Positions 1 to 10,624 of a stretch of 64,000 bases of DNA are shown piece by piece; the stretch's first letter is position 1, and each line of letters opens with the position of its first letter. The stretch lies in contig KV454015.1 of NCBI GenBank assembly GCA_001661245.1, forward strand, positions 670,924-734,923, in the 5' to 3' direction. The DNA comes from Pachysolen tannophilus NRRL Y-2460 (lineage: Eukaryota > Ascomycota > Pichiomycetes > Alaninales > Pachysolenaceae). The position numbers and the translations under genes were made by a program. Under the pieces are notes generated by a model, which saw only the letters and a list, made by a program, of their open reading frames with translations, ran no database searches and was not told the DNA's origin.

Positions 1-53
<53 letters not shown>

Positions 54-379
54 GGAAATTGGTGTTATGGAACACGACTAAATGGGGATTTGAGTTTGGT
101 CGTTTGGTTTGTGCCAAAAAAATCAAAAAAAAAAGACGTTTTGCTGCTTCGGTGCACGACTGGTTTGAGATCTTTTAAAACTTAAACATATTAGGTAGTC
201 CTACACGACTGATAGATATAATTTTATAACTATGGTTATTTAAAAAAAGTTAACATTTAACATATAAATGACACGTTAAAAAAGTTTTTTTTTTTTTTTT
301 TTCTCATTTCGAGATGGCAGATAATGTCCCAATTATGTTTTTTCCAGCTAAATTTCTCAATTTTTCAACAACTTCTTAA

Positions 380-425
<46 letters not shown>

Positions 426-450
426 TTATTCATTAGTATAGTAATCCATT
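1..450. promoter_or_regulatory. Left-edge intergenic region, MRP2 upstream
   Basis: This stretch carries no gene. It starts with about 52 A residues at the window edge, contains a long T run near 283-302 and a TA-dinucleotide repeat at about 382-419 just before the MRP2 start. Three copies of CACGACT in the same orientation lie at 73-79, 155-161 and 204-210. The spacing and repetition suggest factor-binding sites, but no known factor is assigned. Confidence 0.5.
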
Positions 451-913
451 ATGAAACGTTTTGGCGGTAAGCCCTTAAAGTTGCCCTCCACTTTTTTAAA
501 CACAAGGGTGATAAGAGATCATTTTAAAAGACAACAAGCTGCTGAACATGAAGTTACTAGAAATGCTTTAAAATTTATTGCAAGAAATACACTGTTACCA
601 GCAAGAGCAAGATTAGAAGCTCAGTTACAATTAACTACAATGCCTCATTATACAAGAATGAACCAGATAAGTAACAGGTGTGTGGATTCTGGTAGGGGGA
701 AAGGTATCTTGAGAGATTTCAGACTTTGTAGAGTAAGTATAAGTATATTTAGTATACCGTGTATGCTGTAGTGCACGCACAAATTTTTTAACAGTACTAC
801 TCAAGTTAACCACAATTTACTAACATATTTTTTTTTTTTGTTTATTGCAGTATCAATTCAGAGAACAAGCTTTAAGTGGTGTTTTACCAGGTGTCAAGAA
901 AGGTATATGGTAA
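451..913 (+). CDS. MRP2: Mitochondrial small-subunit ribosomal protein uS14m (Mrp2), one intron
   Basis: This gene encodes the uS14 protein of the mitochondrial small ribosomal subunit, 114 residues after splicing. Exon 1 is 451-732 and exon 2 is 851-913. The 118-base intron has a GTAAGT donor, a perfect TACTAAC branch site at 818-824 and a TTGCAG acceptor. Diagnostic segments are FIARN near residue 47, NRCVDSG near residue 75 and the C-terminal PGVKKGIW, which lies wholly in exon 2. Without splicing the protein would run into intron sequence and lose this conserved end. Length matches S. cerevisiae Mrp2 (115 residues), whose gene I recall as intronless. The family assignment is firm. Confidence 0.95.
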
Positions 914-1467
914 TCTTTAATAACATTTAAACCTGTATATATATATATATTTCAATTGTCAAATAGAAATCTCTTTTATAATTTATAATTTATAATTTAT
1001 AATTATAATAAAATAGTGGAAAAAGGAGGTCGTGTATGATAATTTTAAAGTGTCCGAAAAGAGTAAAATGTTTTTTTAATAATAGTAAATTGAAATCAAC
1101 GTATTTAACTAACACTAAGAGTAAATGATATTGTTATTTAATTAATTTAGTTCTTGAGCTCTTTTTCATCAATAAGTTAAAATCCAATTTTCCATTGGAA
1201 TTGTGATTCTGTGGGTTTGATTTTCATTCTTCCATTTTTTTTTTTTTTTTTTTTTGCTTTTTTTTTATTGGTATTTTTTTTTGGTAATCTATACCGTTCC
1301 ATATGCTAAGCGGCTCTTATTTCTTTCTTTTCCCTTTTTGTTTATTGCGTGAAAAGAACGGAAGATCTGATTTAAAATAATATAATATATCAAATTATTA
1401 AAATTCACATGAATATTACATATAAAGGGTTTGATTATAAATAGCTTCAAAGTTGAGTGTTTTTTTT

Positions 1468-1505
<38 letters not shown>

Positions 1506-1554
1506 TATTCAACTAAGATCAAAATTTTTTTTCCCTCTTCCTCCCCCTAAAAAA
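914..1554. other. Intergenic, MRP2 to SET-domain gene
   Basis: No gene is seen. The region holds several T runs, including one of about 30 T residues at 1472-1502 shortly before the next start codon. An open frame running through that T run encodes poly-Phe and is not considered coding. Confidence 0.6.
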
Positions 1555-4256
1555 ATGGCTTCATCACGTCACTCCAATGATGATAATGATAATGATAATG
1601 ACAAAAAAAAAAGTTGCGGTACTTCTAAATCATCTTCATCAAAATTGAAATCGAAATCGAAGTCAAAATCTTCTTCTTCAACACAACGCTCACCACGTCT
1701 TTTGAAAAATTCTTGCCGTTCTTCTCAATCCAAAAATAATCAAATACGCAAGAATCTGTTACCCAAGAAAGTTAAAAAGCAAAATGAAATTAAGATTAAA
1801 TCTACATGTAAAGAAAATGATTCAAATATAAAATTTAATGAAACAGGATTTTTTGATAAAGATATGAAACCTGTAAAATTATGGTTATTAGCGGGATTAT
1901 ATTCAAAACCAGTTCGTTCGATTTATAAAAAAAAAATTCAAAATTTATTTTCCCATTACCAATGAATGATAGTTTGAAAATTGAAAAAGAATTTAAAATT
2001 CCTTATAATATTTTTTGTCCAAGTAATGGGAATTATAAAGTTGTTAAATGGAAACCTTTAAAAAAAAATATTTGGTTAAATCCTGATCAACGTTCAAAAT
2101 TATTAAAACAAATTAAACAATGTAAAGATGATAACGTTAAATGTGATTGTCAAGGTAGAAAATGTGAAGAAAATTGTTTTAATAAAATTTTACAAATTGA
2201 ATGTGATCAAAATGTTTGTGGTACTGGTAATGATGATAATTATGATTGTGGTAATAGAAATTTTACTAATGCTCTTAAAAAAAATTCTTTAAATAGTAGT
2301 TATGCTAAAGGAGTTGAAGTTGTAAATGCAGGTAATAAAGGTAATGGATTAAGAGCAATTAGAGAATATAAACCACATTCTTTTATAGTGGAATATACTG
2401 GTGAAGTAATGGATCAAAATGAAGTTGAACGCAGATTAAATGATTTATATCATGGAGGACTGAAAAATCATTTTTTCTTTTTAAATTTAGAAAAAGGTTT
2501 TTCAATAGATTCAGGTATAAAAGGATCAGTTGCACGTTTTGTAAATCATTCTTGTGAACCAAACGCAGAAATGCAAAAATGGATAGTTCATGGAGAACCT
2601 AGAGTAGGACTCTTTGCTGGACCAAAGGGAATTCAACTGGGTGATGAAATAACTTATCATTACAATTTCGAATGGTTCCCCGATGCTGTACCTCAACCTT
2701 GTTATTGCGGATCTTCTAAATGTAGCGGATTTATTGGCAAAAGATCAGACTTAGCTAATTCATATCAAAATTCCCCATCATCTTCAGTTGAATTGACTCC
2801 GGAACCACCAAAATCTAAGAGAAAATTAAACAATGATACATCTCTGTGCAAAATATCAAGCAAAAAATACAAAAGAAATATTAAAAATAATGAAAATTCT
2901 TTACCTATTATATCATCATCCATACGAACTAAAAAATTGTCATCTCAAGACCCGGCAGATTCCAAAGCAGATTTTAAAGCAGAGTCCAAAGAAAATTATG
3001 CATCTAGAAAATTACTTGGAAAATCTACTGTTAATGACAAAACAACAACAGATTTAAATCCTTATGATATTCCTTTATCACAAAAAACTACTAGAAATCG
3101 CCGACGTCATGAAAATAACAGGGATTTCTTAGAAATAACTGCTTCAATGCCACCACATATACTGAAATTACTTTCAATCAATATGGCACCTCCTGGATCT
3201 CAAATTGATGTGGTTTCTGAAGTACTTGCCAAATTGGCTGCAGATTCTGTCTCCAAACCGGAATCTTGTAGTACTTCTAGACCAAGGACCAGAGGAGCTC
3301 AAAGTACTGCTGCAATAACTGCAGGTATTCCATTGAGATATTTGAAAGCTAGTGGTAAGAATAAAGAGGAAAACATAGAAAGAAGTTTAGAAGATGAATC
3401 TACCGTTAAGAGAGATCAAAAGAGATCATTACCAAACGTAGAATCAGATCTAAAATTAACAAAGACAAAACGGAAAACAATAACAAAGCCAAAATCATCA
3501 AAGGAAAATAACGGGCGAGTAGTTAAAGAAAAATTGGACCAAGAATTTGAAAAAATGATAAAATCAACTTCTAATTCTAAAATATCTAAATTGTTAACTA
3601 GTTTATCCATAGATGATAAAATTCCAAAAGTTTTAGCTAAAGGCGAAAAACGATTATCTAGGGTTTCAAATACTGATGACGTGCTGTCAGTTAAGAAAAC
3701 TGTAAAATCAAAGTTAAATAATAGAAAAAATTTTTCTTTGAAAAAGCAAAAAAATGTAAAGGCTGCTTTACTCAAGGTGAAAGACAAACATGATAAAGAA
3801 GAAGAAAAAGAAGAAGAAGAGGTAGAAAATGAGAAGCTTTTACCGGTAACATTTGATAGCGAAATATCAAAGAATGCCGATGAGAAAAAGCATGAAACTG
3901 AAAGCGTTTCTGCCACTCGCCAAGTTTACGTTAAATTTTTTGACCATGACACATATCCTACAGAGAATGGCTCAAGAAGTCATAATACTGAAGATGAGAG
4001 CAGTTACAGAAAATGTATTAATTATCCCACTGAAGAATTTAAAACTATGGAGTCACACCGTTTTGTAACTACAGAGCAAAATCTGATTCCTCCAGTTCCA
4101 GAAGTGAAAATACCTTTTCAAGCTCTTGTTGCAAATTTTAAAGCCGAGACTCTACATCGAAACGAAATAACACTAGATTCGCTCCAACTGCTGGATAATG
4201 GCATAGATGAAAAATCAACAGTTGTCACAACCCAAGTATCACACGTCGAAAGGTAG
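1555..4256 (+). CDS. ASH1-type SET-domain histone lysine methyltransferase, frame broken once
   Basis: The gene encodes a probable nuclear histone H3 lysine methyltransferase of the AWS-SET-postSET class, about 900 residues if one reading-frame slip is ignored. Reading starts at 1555 and shifts at an A10 run (1927-1936) into the frame that runs to 4256. The second frame shows a Cys-rich AWS segment (CDCQGRKCEENC and following), a SET domain with GNGLRA, YTGEV, RFVNHSCEPN and ITYHYNFEW, and a post-SET CYCGSSKCSGFIG. The conserved catalytic Asn-His pair and the aromatic residues are present. The last 500 residues are Lys/Ser/Glu-rich and look disordered. Fungal ASH1 proteins methylate H3K36, so that target is inferred from family. 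SET2 is an alternative, but no WW or SRI domain is visible. Confidence 0.75.
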
Positions 4257-4728
4257 TAACTTACGAATTGCAATCATAAACTGACATTTTATCAAATAAT
4301 TTTAATAACATTTATATATAAAAACTTTCGTTTATTTGTTGTATTTTTAGAATTTCAATTTAATTTTTTTCTTTTCCCATTTTAACATGAACTTAGGCTT
4401 ATTTATTATAGTTTTATCAAACGTTTCTCTTTCATCTTGTTCATCTAAAACTAATGAAATATCAAGCTTGGCTTGATGTCGTTCACCCCCTTTTTTGCTC
4501 GCTTTTATGGCTTCCAGAAAAGGGGTAACGGTTTGATTATGGTACACTTTTTTTCTTGAATAAAAATGGTGAAAATTTATAATTATAAAAACCTCATCAA
4601 GGGAAGAGATATAATCGAAATAATAAAAGCAATATTTATTGGCCTGAGAGAGCTAAGATTATTGAATCAAAGTGTTGATTTTGTTGAAAAGGAAAATATA
4701 GGAAAGTCAAAATAAGAAATAAACTGAA
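4257..4728. other. Intergenic; contains an ATG-less open frame on the minus strand
   Basis: Between the SET gene and SDH4 I see no clear gene. On the minus strand a frame of about 101 codons is open from 4652 to the stop at 4347-4349. It has ordinary codon use and a protein-like, lysine-rich C-terminal part (ending KWEKKKIKLKF), but there is no ATG near its upstream end and no convincing intron donor. It may be part of an unrecognised small gene or a chance frame. Confidence 0.3.
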
Positions 4729-5253
4729 ATGTTTAAATCAGTAGGAGTGTCTGGGATTTGTAAGCAGAATCAAAATTTTTTAAGATTATCAACTGGTTTT
4801 ACAGGTCAAAGATCATTATCTTTAAAATCCTTATCCTTCCGTCCATTTTTGGACTCGTTTAAATTAATTCCACAACCAGCAGGTCATGTTGTTGGTTCTC
4901 TAAATGATCCTTTTGTGCCTCCGCTGGCAGATCACGTTCATGGTTCATATCACTGGACTTATGATAGGTTAATGACCGTTGCTATGATACCATTATCGAT
5001 GACTCCATTTATAAGCGGTATAGCTCATCCGATTATTGATGCGGGTCTTTGTTCACTTTTGTTACTTCATTGCAAAGCAGGATTTGAAAGCTGCATAGTT
5101 GATTATATTCCAAAAAGAGTTTATGGAATATGGCATAATATTGCTATGAGGTTATTGCAGTTGGGTAGCTGGATAAGTTTATACGGAATCTATGTTTTAG
5201 AAACAGAAAGCAATGGAATGTTTGAATTTATTTCTAGTATTTGGGGTGCTTGA
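4729..5253 (+). CDS. SDH4: Succinate dehydrogenase membrane anchor subunit (CybS, Sdh4)
   Basis: The 174-residue product is the small membrane anchor of mitochondrial complex II, which passes electrons from succinate oxidation to ubiquinone in the inner membrane. The N-terminus is Arg/Lys/Ser-rich and lacks acidic residues, as expected for a mitochondrial presequence. The CybS signature GSYHWTYDRL near residue 82 is followed by three hydrophobic helices and the HCKAGFESCIVDYIP segment, which carries the conserved His and Asp-Tyr near the heme and quinone sites. Length is close to S. cerevisiae Sdh4 (181). CDC1 two genes away repeats the S. cerevisiae YDR178W-YDR182W linkage. Confidence 0.92.
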   Translation: MFKSVGVSGICKQNQNFLRLSTGFTGQRSLSLKSLSFRPFLDSFKLIPQPAGHVVGSLNDPFVPPLADHVHGSYHWTYDRLMTVAMIPLSMTPFISGIAHPIIDAGLCSLLLLHCKAGFESCIVDYIPKRVYGIWHNIAMRLLQLGSWISLYGIYVLETESNGMFEFISSIWGA

Positions 5254-5359
5254 GTTGATTGTAAATAACTGTATATATATATAGATAGTTTCTATAAAGA
5301 GTTTTATCGCTAATAAAAAAAAAATTCATATTGTATTACAATTAAAAATATCAGTAGGC

Positions 5360-6733
5360 TCAAGTTGTTTTATCTCTATTATCCTCAAGGTCCCATTCGA
5401 TTGTTGGCAATGATTCCGGTGATTTCGACCTCTCAGATTTGTAGGAGTTTTCACTATTAAAGGCAGATCTTTCTTTAGTGTTAATTCTTTTATCAGTAGA
5501 AAACCTGCGTGCTGCTTTGGGTTTGCTATACCTATCTCTTAAACTGAAATCCCCTCTATAGCCACCACGACCACGGTTGCCTCCTCTGAAGCTACCTCTA
5601 TTAGTTTTCGGAATATATACGCTTCTTTCTATGTATCTACTTTTATTTCCAGCAGACTCATTTACATAGGAATCTTTGATAAGCTTTTCTGTAGTAGACA
5701 CAAAATGACTTTCAGTATGACTGGAAAAATTCAGTTGAGGATTCTTTGGGGATTCAAATTCAGAATTTCGTGAATCATGGAATTGCGATTGCAGTTTCGA
5801 TTTCCCTCCACTCTTGTCCTTCCCAGGGACATAAGAAGACGATAAGCTTCGATCATTTCCAAATCTATCGTTTCTATTAAATCTATGAGTATAATTGTAA
5901 CTTCCTGGCCAATTTCCTCTCACAGTTTTACTATAAAATTTGCCATTACCTCTAAAAGAACCACGGGTTGGACCTCTTCTTCTATCTATGAAAAAGTTAT
6001 TTGTCTTGTGTTCAATATCACTATAATTAACCATCTTATGTTTGGCAATAATTTTACCCAGATGTTTTTCATAATCAAATTTCCATATTGCATTTGTAGG
6101 TCCATTTTCTTCTTGATCAATACAAAATTGTACAATTTTGTACGAAATATAATCAATAAATAACCTTTTTCTCTTGATTACATTACCATTTTCATCAACC
6201 TCTTCTTTTCTTTCCAATTCATCGTCAACTAAGGGAAAAATTCTACCATTTAAATCATTTCTTATAGCTTTAGCACCTTCTATCTCCGAGACAAGAACAA
6301 TTGAATGTGTTCTCTTTGGATTTAACCAAGCTCTTTCTATAAATGCATTACCTTTCTTCACACTTCTTTCCAACATATCTTGCAACATCTTATTATCAAA
6401 AGGTGATGTTAAATTGCCTATAAGTAAAGCTCTAGTTGGTATATAATGTGGTTCCTCAGTTATTTCATATGTAACGTCAGTAGAAATAGATTTATGAGAT
6501 ACCAAAGGTTCATGTTGCAGATGCATTGAACCCTCCAGAACCACAAGATTTATTTCCAGTTGCAGCTCTTCTTTCAGTCTTCTACTTGTTTCATCTGTTG
6601 GCAATTTATCATCCTGTCGTTCTTGTTCTTGTTCTTGTTGTTGTTCTGACATGCTCAAATTTGTGCTTTGAGCATGTGATGACTCAAATTCCTCATCATT
6701 AGGATGCAATGACTTTTCCTGTAAATCACTCAT
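5360..6733 (-). CDS. RRM protein of Acinus-like type with RG-rich tail
   Basis: This predicted 457-residue RNA-binding protein has an acidic/Gln-rich N-terminus, an RRM at about residues 95-200 and an Arg/Gly/Tyr-rich tail with RGSFRGGNRGRGGYRGD-type repeats. The RRM is atypical: its first strand reads ALLIGNLTSPF and its third region reads AWLNPKRTHSIVLV, followed by RLFIDYI. This resembles the RRM of the splicing-associated factor Acinus, where the strand pattern and position of the 'LNGRIFP' loop agree. The start is set at the ATG at 6733; codons upstream lack an ATG. No SAP domain or RNPS1-binding motif was found, so the Acinus link is a family resemblance only. A general mRNA-binding role is inferred. 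Confidence 0.6.
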   Translation of the reverse strand: MSDLQEKSLHPNDEEFESSHAQSTNLSMSEQQQEQEQERQDDKLPTDETSRRLKEELQLEINLVVLEGSMHLQHEPLVSHKSISTDVTYEITEEPHYIPTRALLIGNLTSPFDNKMLQDMLERSVKKGNAFIERAWLNPKRTHSIVLVSEIEGAKAIRNDLNGRIFPLVDDELERKEEVDENGNVIKRKRLFIDYISYKIVQFCIDQEENGPTNAIWKFDYEKHLGKIIAKHKMVNYSDIEHKTNNFFIDRRRGPTRGSFRGNGKFYSKTVRGNWPGSYNYTHRFNRNDRFGNDRSLSSSYVPGKDKSGGKSKLQSQFHDSRNSEFESPKNPQLNFSSHTESHFVSTTEKLIKDSYVNESAGNKSRYIERSVYIPKTNRGSFRGGNRGRGGYRGDFSLRDRYSKPKAARRFSTDKRINTKERSAFNSENSYKSERSKSPESLPTIEWDLEDNRDKTT

Positions 6734-7023
6734 TTCCAACTGAAAAACCAAAATGCAAAAAAAAAAAAAAATTAATTAAAGCTATTTTGGAATTTCTTCA
6801 GCCTTTCAGCTCTTCATTGACACCATATAGTCTCAATTTTTACGTATTTCTTGATCTTTAAATCATCATCAACTCATAATTTCTAAGTCATTTTGAAAAT
6901 TTTTTAACTAGGTATTAAACAATTTGTTGCTACACACGACAAGTTCTAGACAGGAGGTTTGTATTGGAATATGAATATCAAAGAGATGGGTTATAGATAA
7001 TTCTAATTACCCTATATATGTAT

Positions 7024-8550
7024 TTAGGATTTGTTTGGTACCTTTGTAAAGCTCAAGTAGATGACCAGGACCAAGATAAATAAAAGGCATGCTTGTTTTG
7101 TGAAGATTGTTATGTTAAATCTTGTCTTTCTTCTATTTTGTTTGACAAAACTTTTCATATTTGAGATGTAACTTCCTCTATTTATAGTATCATCGTCAAT
7201 CTTTGATTCTTCATCTTTTTCTAGGTATTGTAACAATCTACTGGAAACAGATTTGTTATTGTTGATACCGCTTCCATCTCCATTGTTCTCCAATTGATCA
7301 TAGAAAAAAGGTCTTTTCCTTTGTGTGATAAATGAAACATTGTTTGATTTTAGGAATACAGCAAATATCAAGACTATTATTGTAAGTGCAGCATTCAAGC
7401 AGTATATTATCACTTCGTTATAAGGTTTTGGTAAATAACAAATTGTGTAATCGAAAGTGTGACCTTTTGCATTAGGTTCCTTATGCAAAGATAATAACTG
7501 CACTGCAGGTTTATAAATACCCATTGCCATTGACATTGATTTTATTGTAACTTCTTTGACTTTATGATCTTTATAATTATCAAAAAAATCATGTTCATAT
7601 TCACAATAATCATGATCATCTGCGCTAAAGATCAAATCCGGCTTGATCTTGGTTAAAATTTCCTTTGATAACAAGTTATCCAATACAGTTTGATATTGGA
7701 AACCTTTTGAAATTGGAAATGATTGAGATTCTCTTAAAGCACCACATTTATCACAATCTTCTTTTGGCCTATAAAGAGGAACATGTGTAAACAAGATTCT
7801 TTTCAAATATTTTTCCTCATTATTTATCAGTTCCATAAACAGCCTTGGAGGATTATAAATTTCAGGAATTTCAGTGTTTGATAATGAAAGAGTATCCAAT
7901 AGTATCAACTCATGGTTTTGTCTTATAATTTTAACATTTGTTTCATTGAAATTACGGTGAAATCTCAGGAGAGCTTGCTCAGTTATACCATTTGACCATC
8001 CTATATCGTGATTACCAGGTAAATTTAAAATTAATTCAGCATTGTTTTCCATGATTATTTCTTTGTTCTCCTTAGCTTTTTCCTTAATTTTCTCCTTAAC
8101 TTTCCCTTTCTCCTTTTTCAAAGGCTTACTCTCCTGTCTAAAAATCATATTAAACTTGGCCATTTCATTCTCATAATTCTCCAACGTACTGGATGGGTAA
8201 TCACCTTGAAAATCTAATCTACCATTATCCAAATAATCACCCATAAACAACACCGACTTTGGATTCAATATTTTTTTCAAAGACTTAAAATTCTTATACA
8301 AATACTTATTTGTAGTATGTTGAGTCAACCTCAATAGAAACCCATTACGATTCGCATAAGTATGATTATCTATTAACTGTGGATCTGCAACCAACATTAT
8401 ATTAAAATCAGAACCATCGTCACTAGCATTTGGCCATTTACATTTCTTCAGTGTATATTCAGGTATCAACCTTTCAGTGAAATATATAATCGTTATCCAG
8501 TTAGCTATTAATACTACTAGATGGATATTACTGATACGATAGAGCTTCAT
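7024..8550 (-). CDS. CDC1: ER metallophosphoesterase Cdc1 (GPI-anchor ethanolamine-phosphate removal)
   Basis: The 508-residue product is an ER membrane protein of the Cdc1/Ted1/PGAP5 family, Mn-dependent phosphoesterases that remove ethanolamine phosphate from mannose of GPI anchors. Visible metal-site motifs are ADPQLIDNHTY near residue 55, GDYLDNGR near 104, LPGNHDIGW near 177, THVPLYRP near 259 and SADDHDYCEYEH near 313. There is an N-terminal transmembrane segment and two further hydrophobic segments near the C-terminus. A Lys/Glu-rich insertion of about 30 residues sits before the GNHD motif. Cdc1 and Ted1 are paralogs; I prefer CDC1 because SDH4 lies beside it as in S. cerevisiae (YDR178W, YDR182W). 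Confidence 0.82.
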   Translation of the reverse strand: MKLYRISNIHLVVLIANWITIIYFTERLIPEYTLKKCKWPNASDDGSDFNIMLVADPQLIDNHTYANRNGFLLRLTQHTTNKYLYKNFKSLKKILNPKSVLFMGDYLDNGRLDFQGDYPSSTLENYENEMAKFNMIFRQESKPLKKEKGKVKEKIKEKAKENKEIIMENNAELILNLPGNHDIGWSNGITEQALLRFHRNFNETNVKIIRQNHELILLDTLSLSNTEIPEIYNPPRLFMELINNEEKYLKRILFTHVPLYRPKEDCDKCGALRESQSFPISKGFQYQTVLDNLLSKEILTKIKPDLIFSADDHDYCEYEHDFFDNYKDHKVKEVTIKSMSMAMGIYKPAVQLLSLHKEPNAKGHTFDYTICYLPKPYNEVIIYCLNAALTIIVLIFAVFLKSNNVSFITQRKRPFFYDQLENNGDGSGINNNKSVSSRLLQYLEKDEESKIDDDTINRGSYISNMKSFVKQNRRKTRFNITIFTKQACLLFILVLVIYLSFTKVPNKS

Positions 8551-8798
8551 CTTTTATCCATTATAATCCTAATCTAATCTTTCAAAAGTAATTCTGGTAG
8601 TAAAGATATTTATCATTTAATTAATATTAATGTGTGAAAAAAAATAAATAAAAAAGAACTAAAAAAAAAAGGTATAAAAAATTCATGTTTTTCTATACGA
8701 ACAGAAGAAATTGATTCTTACCATAACTAGCTAGTACCAAGCTAAAAGAAGTAAAGTAGAAAAGAGCTAAAAAAGGGGGAAGATTGTTATTAGGCATC

Positions 8799-10448
8799 AT
8801 GGATAGTTATACTGTTTTATTGACTGTGGTGGGCGGAATTGTTATAATATGTTTGGTTTACGATACGGTTTATTTGGAATCATTGAAAGACGTACATGAA
8901 TTGGCATTGAAGGAACAATCTTCGATTTCATCAACCAGGAAAACTGGAGAGTCTGCGATTTATAGATCGATGGATGTTATGCATGGGTTGCCCTTAACGT
9001 TTGGTTTACAAATAAGACATGGGATTTATAAGGTGAGAAATGGGAATTTAAAAGATATTTGGAAACTTGCATTAGAGAATTATAATGAAGATAGAAAGTT
9101 GAGTTATTTTGATGGGAAGGATAAAACTTTGAAATCTTTTAATTTTAAAGAATTAAACGTTAATTTCCAAAAATTGGCTGCTAAGTTTAAAGAATTATCT
9201 TCAATGCCGATAATTGGTATTTATTTACCTGTAGGTAGGATTGAATCATTATCCATAATTTTAACATGTTTTTTCTTTGATGGATTTACTTTGAAAAATT
9301 TCAACAAAATACCATTACGCAAACCTTTAGATGTTGAATTGATTTGTTGTTTGAAATCGGATTTGCCAAAATTTGTCGAGTTGAGTTTTAAAAAAATTAT
9401 TATTGTTGATGATGGTAAGGATGGAAATGATGAAAATGATTATGAGCTCAATACCAATGATATCTTTTTGGTGCATTACTCGGACATAATAAACAATTCA
9501 GCTTTACAAGTATCTTCTTTATCATATGATTATACTTACTCGGAGGAAGAAGATTTCAGAATCCCATTGATAGAAGATATAAATTTTAAAGATATTCAAT
9601 ACTATCAATTGAACTTTGTCTCAACAATAGCATCTTTGATGGCTTCAGTGCCAAGAGAACACTCTTGGAATGAAGAAGACATTATGTTGATTGGTTGTAA
9701 TGAATTTGACACGATTTTACCTTCCCAAAGCTCTGTTTTAACTAATCAGAATTTGATTGTGAAAATTTTATGCGCATTTGTATCAACAATAAATAATATC
9801 ATAGTGATTCCAGAATCACAAATATCTTTTCAAACTATTACCGATTTGAACCCCACTTTGCTATGTTTAACTGAGTCCAAATACCATAGTTTATTAAATC
9901 AGGAAATTAAACCAATGCTATCATCTTCCACTGGTTTGATCAGAAAACAATTTTTTCATAGATCAGCTCTTTTATTCTCTAGAGGTATCTATAGTCAATT
10001 TGGCTCGTTAATAAATTCAGATGTTAGAATTTGTTATTCTTGTAATTTGTTGTCAGAAGAAGCTTTATCAACTGCAGATATTAATATCTTACAAACGGCT
10101 TTTGGTTCTAGGTTTATTGTTGAAACATTCAAAATCCCCGTCTTGGGTCCGATTTTGAAAACTAATTTTTATGATTATAGAATTTTATCCAATGAAATAG
10201 ATAATGTTAATAAGAAATTAAAATTTAGGAAGATGGGAGTTGCTGCAAATTGTTTAGAATTGAAAGTTAAAGACTTCAAAAATTTTCAGAGTGAGAATAA
10301 AGAGGGAGAATTAGTTATTAGAGGTTTCAATATTGGTACTGCTATTGAGAGTAACGACGTTCAAAAAAATAACACCGATGAAGGTTGGATGCCTATTGGA
10401 ATCTATGGTAAATGGGGCGAAGATGGATGCTTTTACGAATACCTTTAG
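8799..10448 (+). CDS. Degenerate adenylate-forming enzyme-like membrane protein
   Basis: I do not recognise a named ortholog. The 549-residue protein has an N-terminal transmembrane segment (about residues 6-24) followed by a region that resembles acyl-CoA synthetases in layout. A membrane-proximal segment (HGLPLTFGLQIRHG) precedes a tract like an AMP-binding domain, and the C-terminus has EGELVIRG, then GWMPIGIYGKWGEDGCFYEYL. The last segment matches the 'GW..TGD.G..dEDGy.y' motif of the family, but TGD is replaced by IGI and the protein stops there, so the C-terminal lid domain with its catalytic Lys is missing. No P-loop-like 'SSGTTG' motif is seen. I infer a non-catalytic ER or lipid-surface protein. 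The ATG at 8799 is the first in frame. Confidence 0.5.
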   Translation: MDSYTVLLTVVGGIVIICLVYDTVYLESLKDVHELALKEQSSISSTRKTGESAIYRSMDVMHGLPLTFGLQIRHGIYKVRNGNLKDIWKLALENYNEDRKLSYFDGKDKTLKSFNFKELNVNFQKLAAKFKELSSMPIIGIYLPVGRIESLSIILTCFFFDGFTLKNFNKIPLRKPLDVELICCLKSDLPKFVELSFKKIIIVDDGKDGNDENDYELNTNDIFLVHYSDIINNSALQVSSLSYDYTYSEEEDFRIPLIEDINFKDIQYYQLNFVSTIASLMASVPREHSWNEEDIMLIGCNEFDTILPSQSSVLTNQNLIVKILCAFVSTINNIIVIPESQISFQTITDLNPTLLCLTESKYHSLLNQEIKPMLSSSTGLIRKQFFHRSALLFSRGIYSQFGSLINSDVRICYSCNLLSEEALSTADINILQTAFGSRFIVETFKIPVLGPILKTNFYDYRILSNEIDNVNKKLKFRKMGVAANCLELKVKDFKNFQSENKEGELVIRGFNIGTAIESNDVQKNNTDEGWMPIGIYGKWGEDGCFYEYL

Positions 10449-10624
10449 ATATGTTAACAATACTGTATCAACAACTACCTATATAATATATATAAAATAT
10501 GTATGCTGGTAATCTAAATTATAATGTATAAAAGTTTTCAAATAAGAAAACAAAAAATGTTAAAAAAAAAAAGTATGTATTAAAATTTAACAGAAGGAAT
10601 ATTTTTGGATGCTGGTATAAGCTA

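Noticed and set aside
1-52. Poly-A at the left edge as a telomere or retroposed tail
   Set aside because: Pure A without a telomeric repeat unit; similar A runs occur throughout, and no element precedes it.
1453-1554. Upstream extension of the SET gene encoding a poly-Phe leader
   Set aside because: It is a translation of a T homopolymer; the ATG at 1555 starts the low-complexity N-terminus and is the sensible start.
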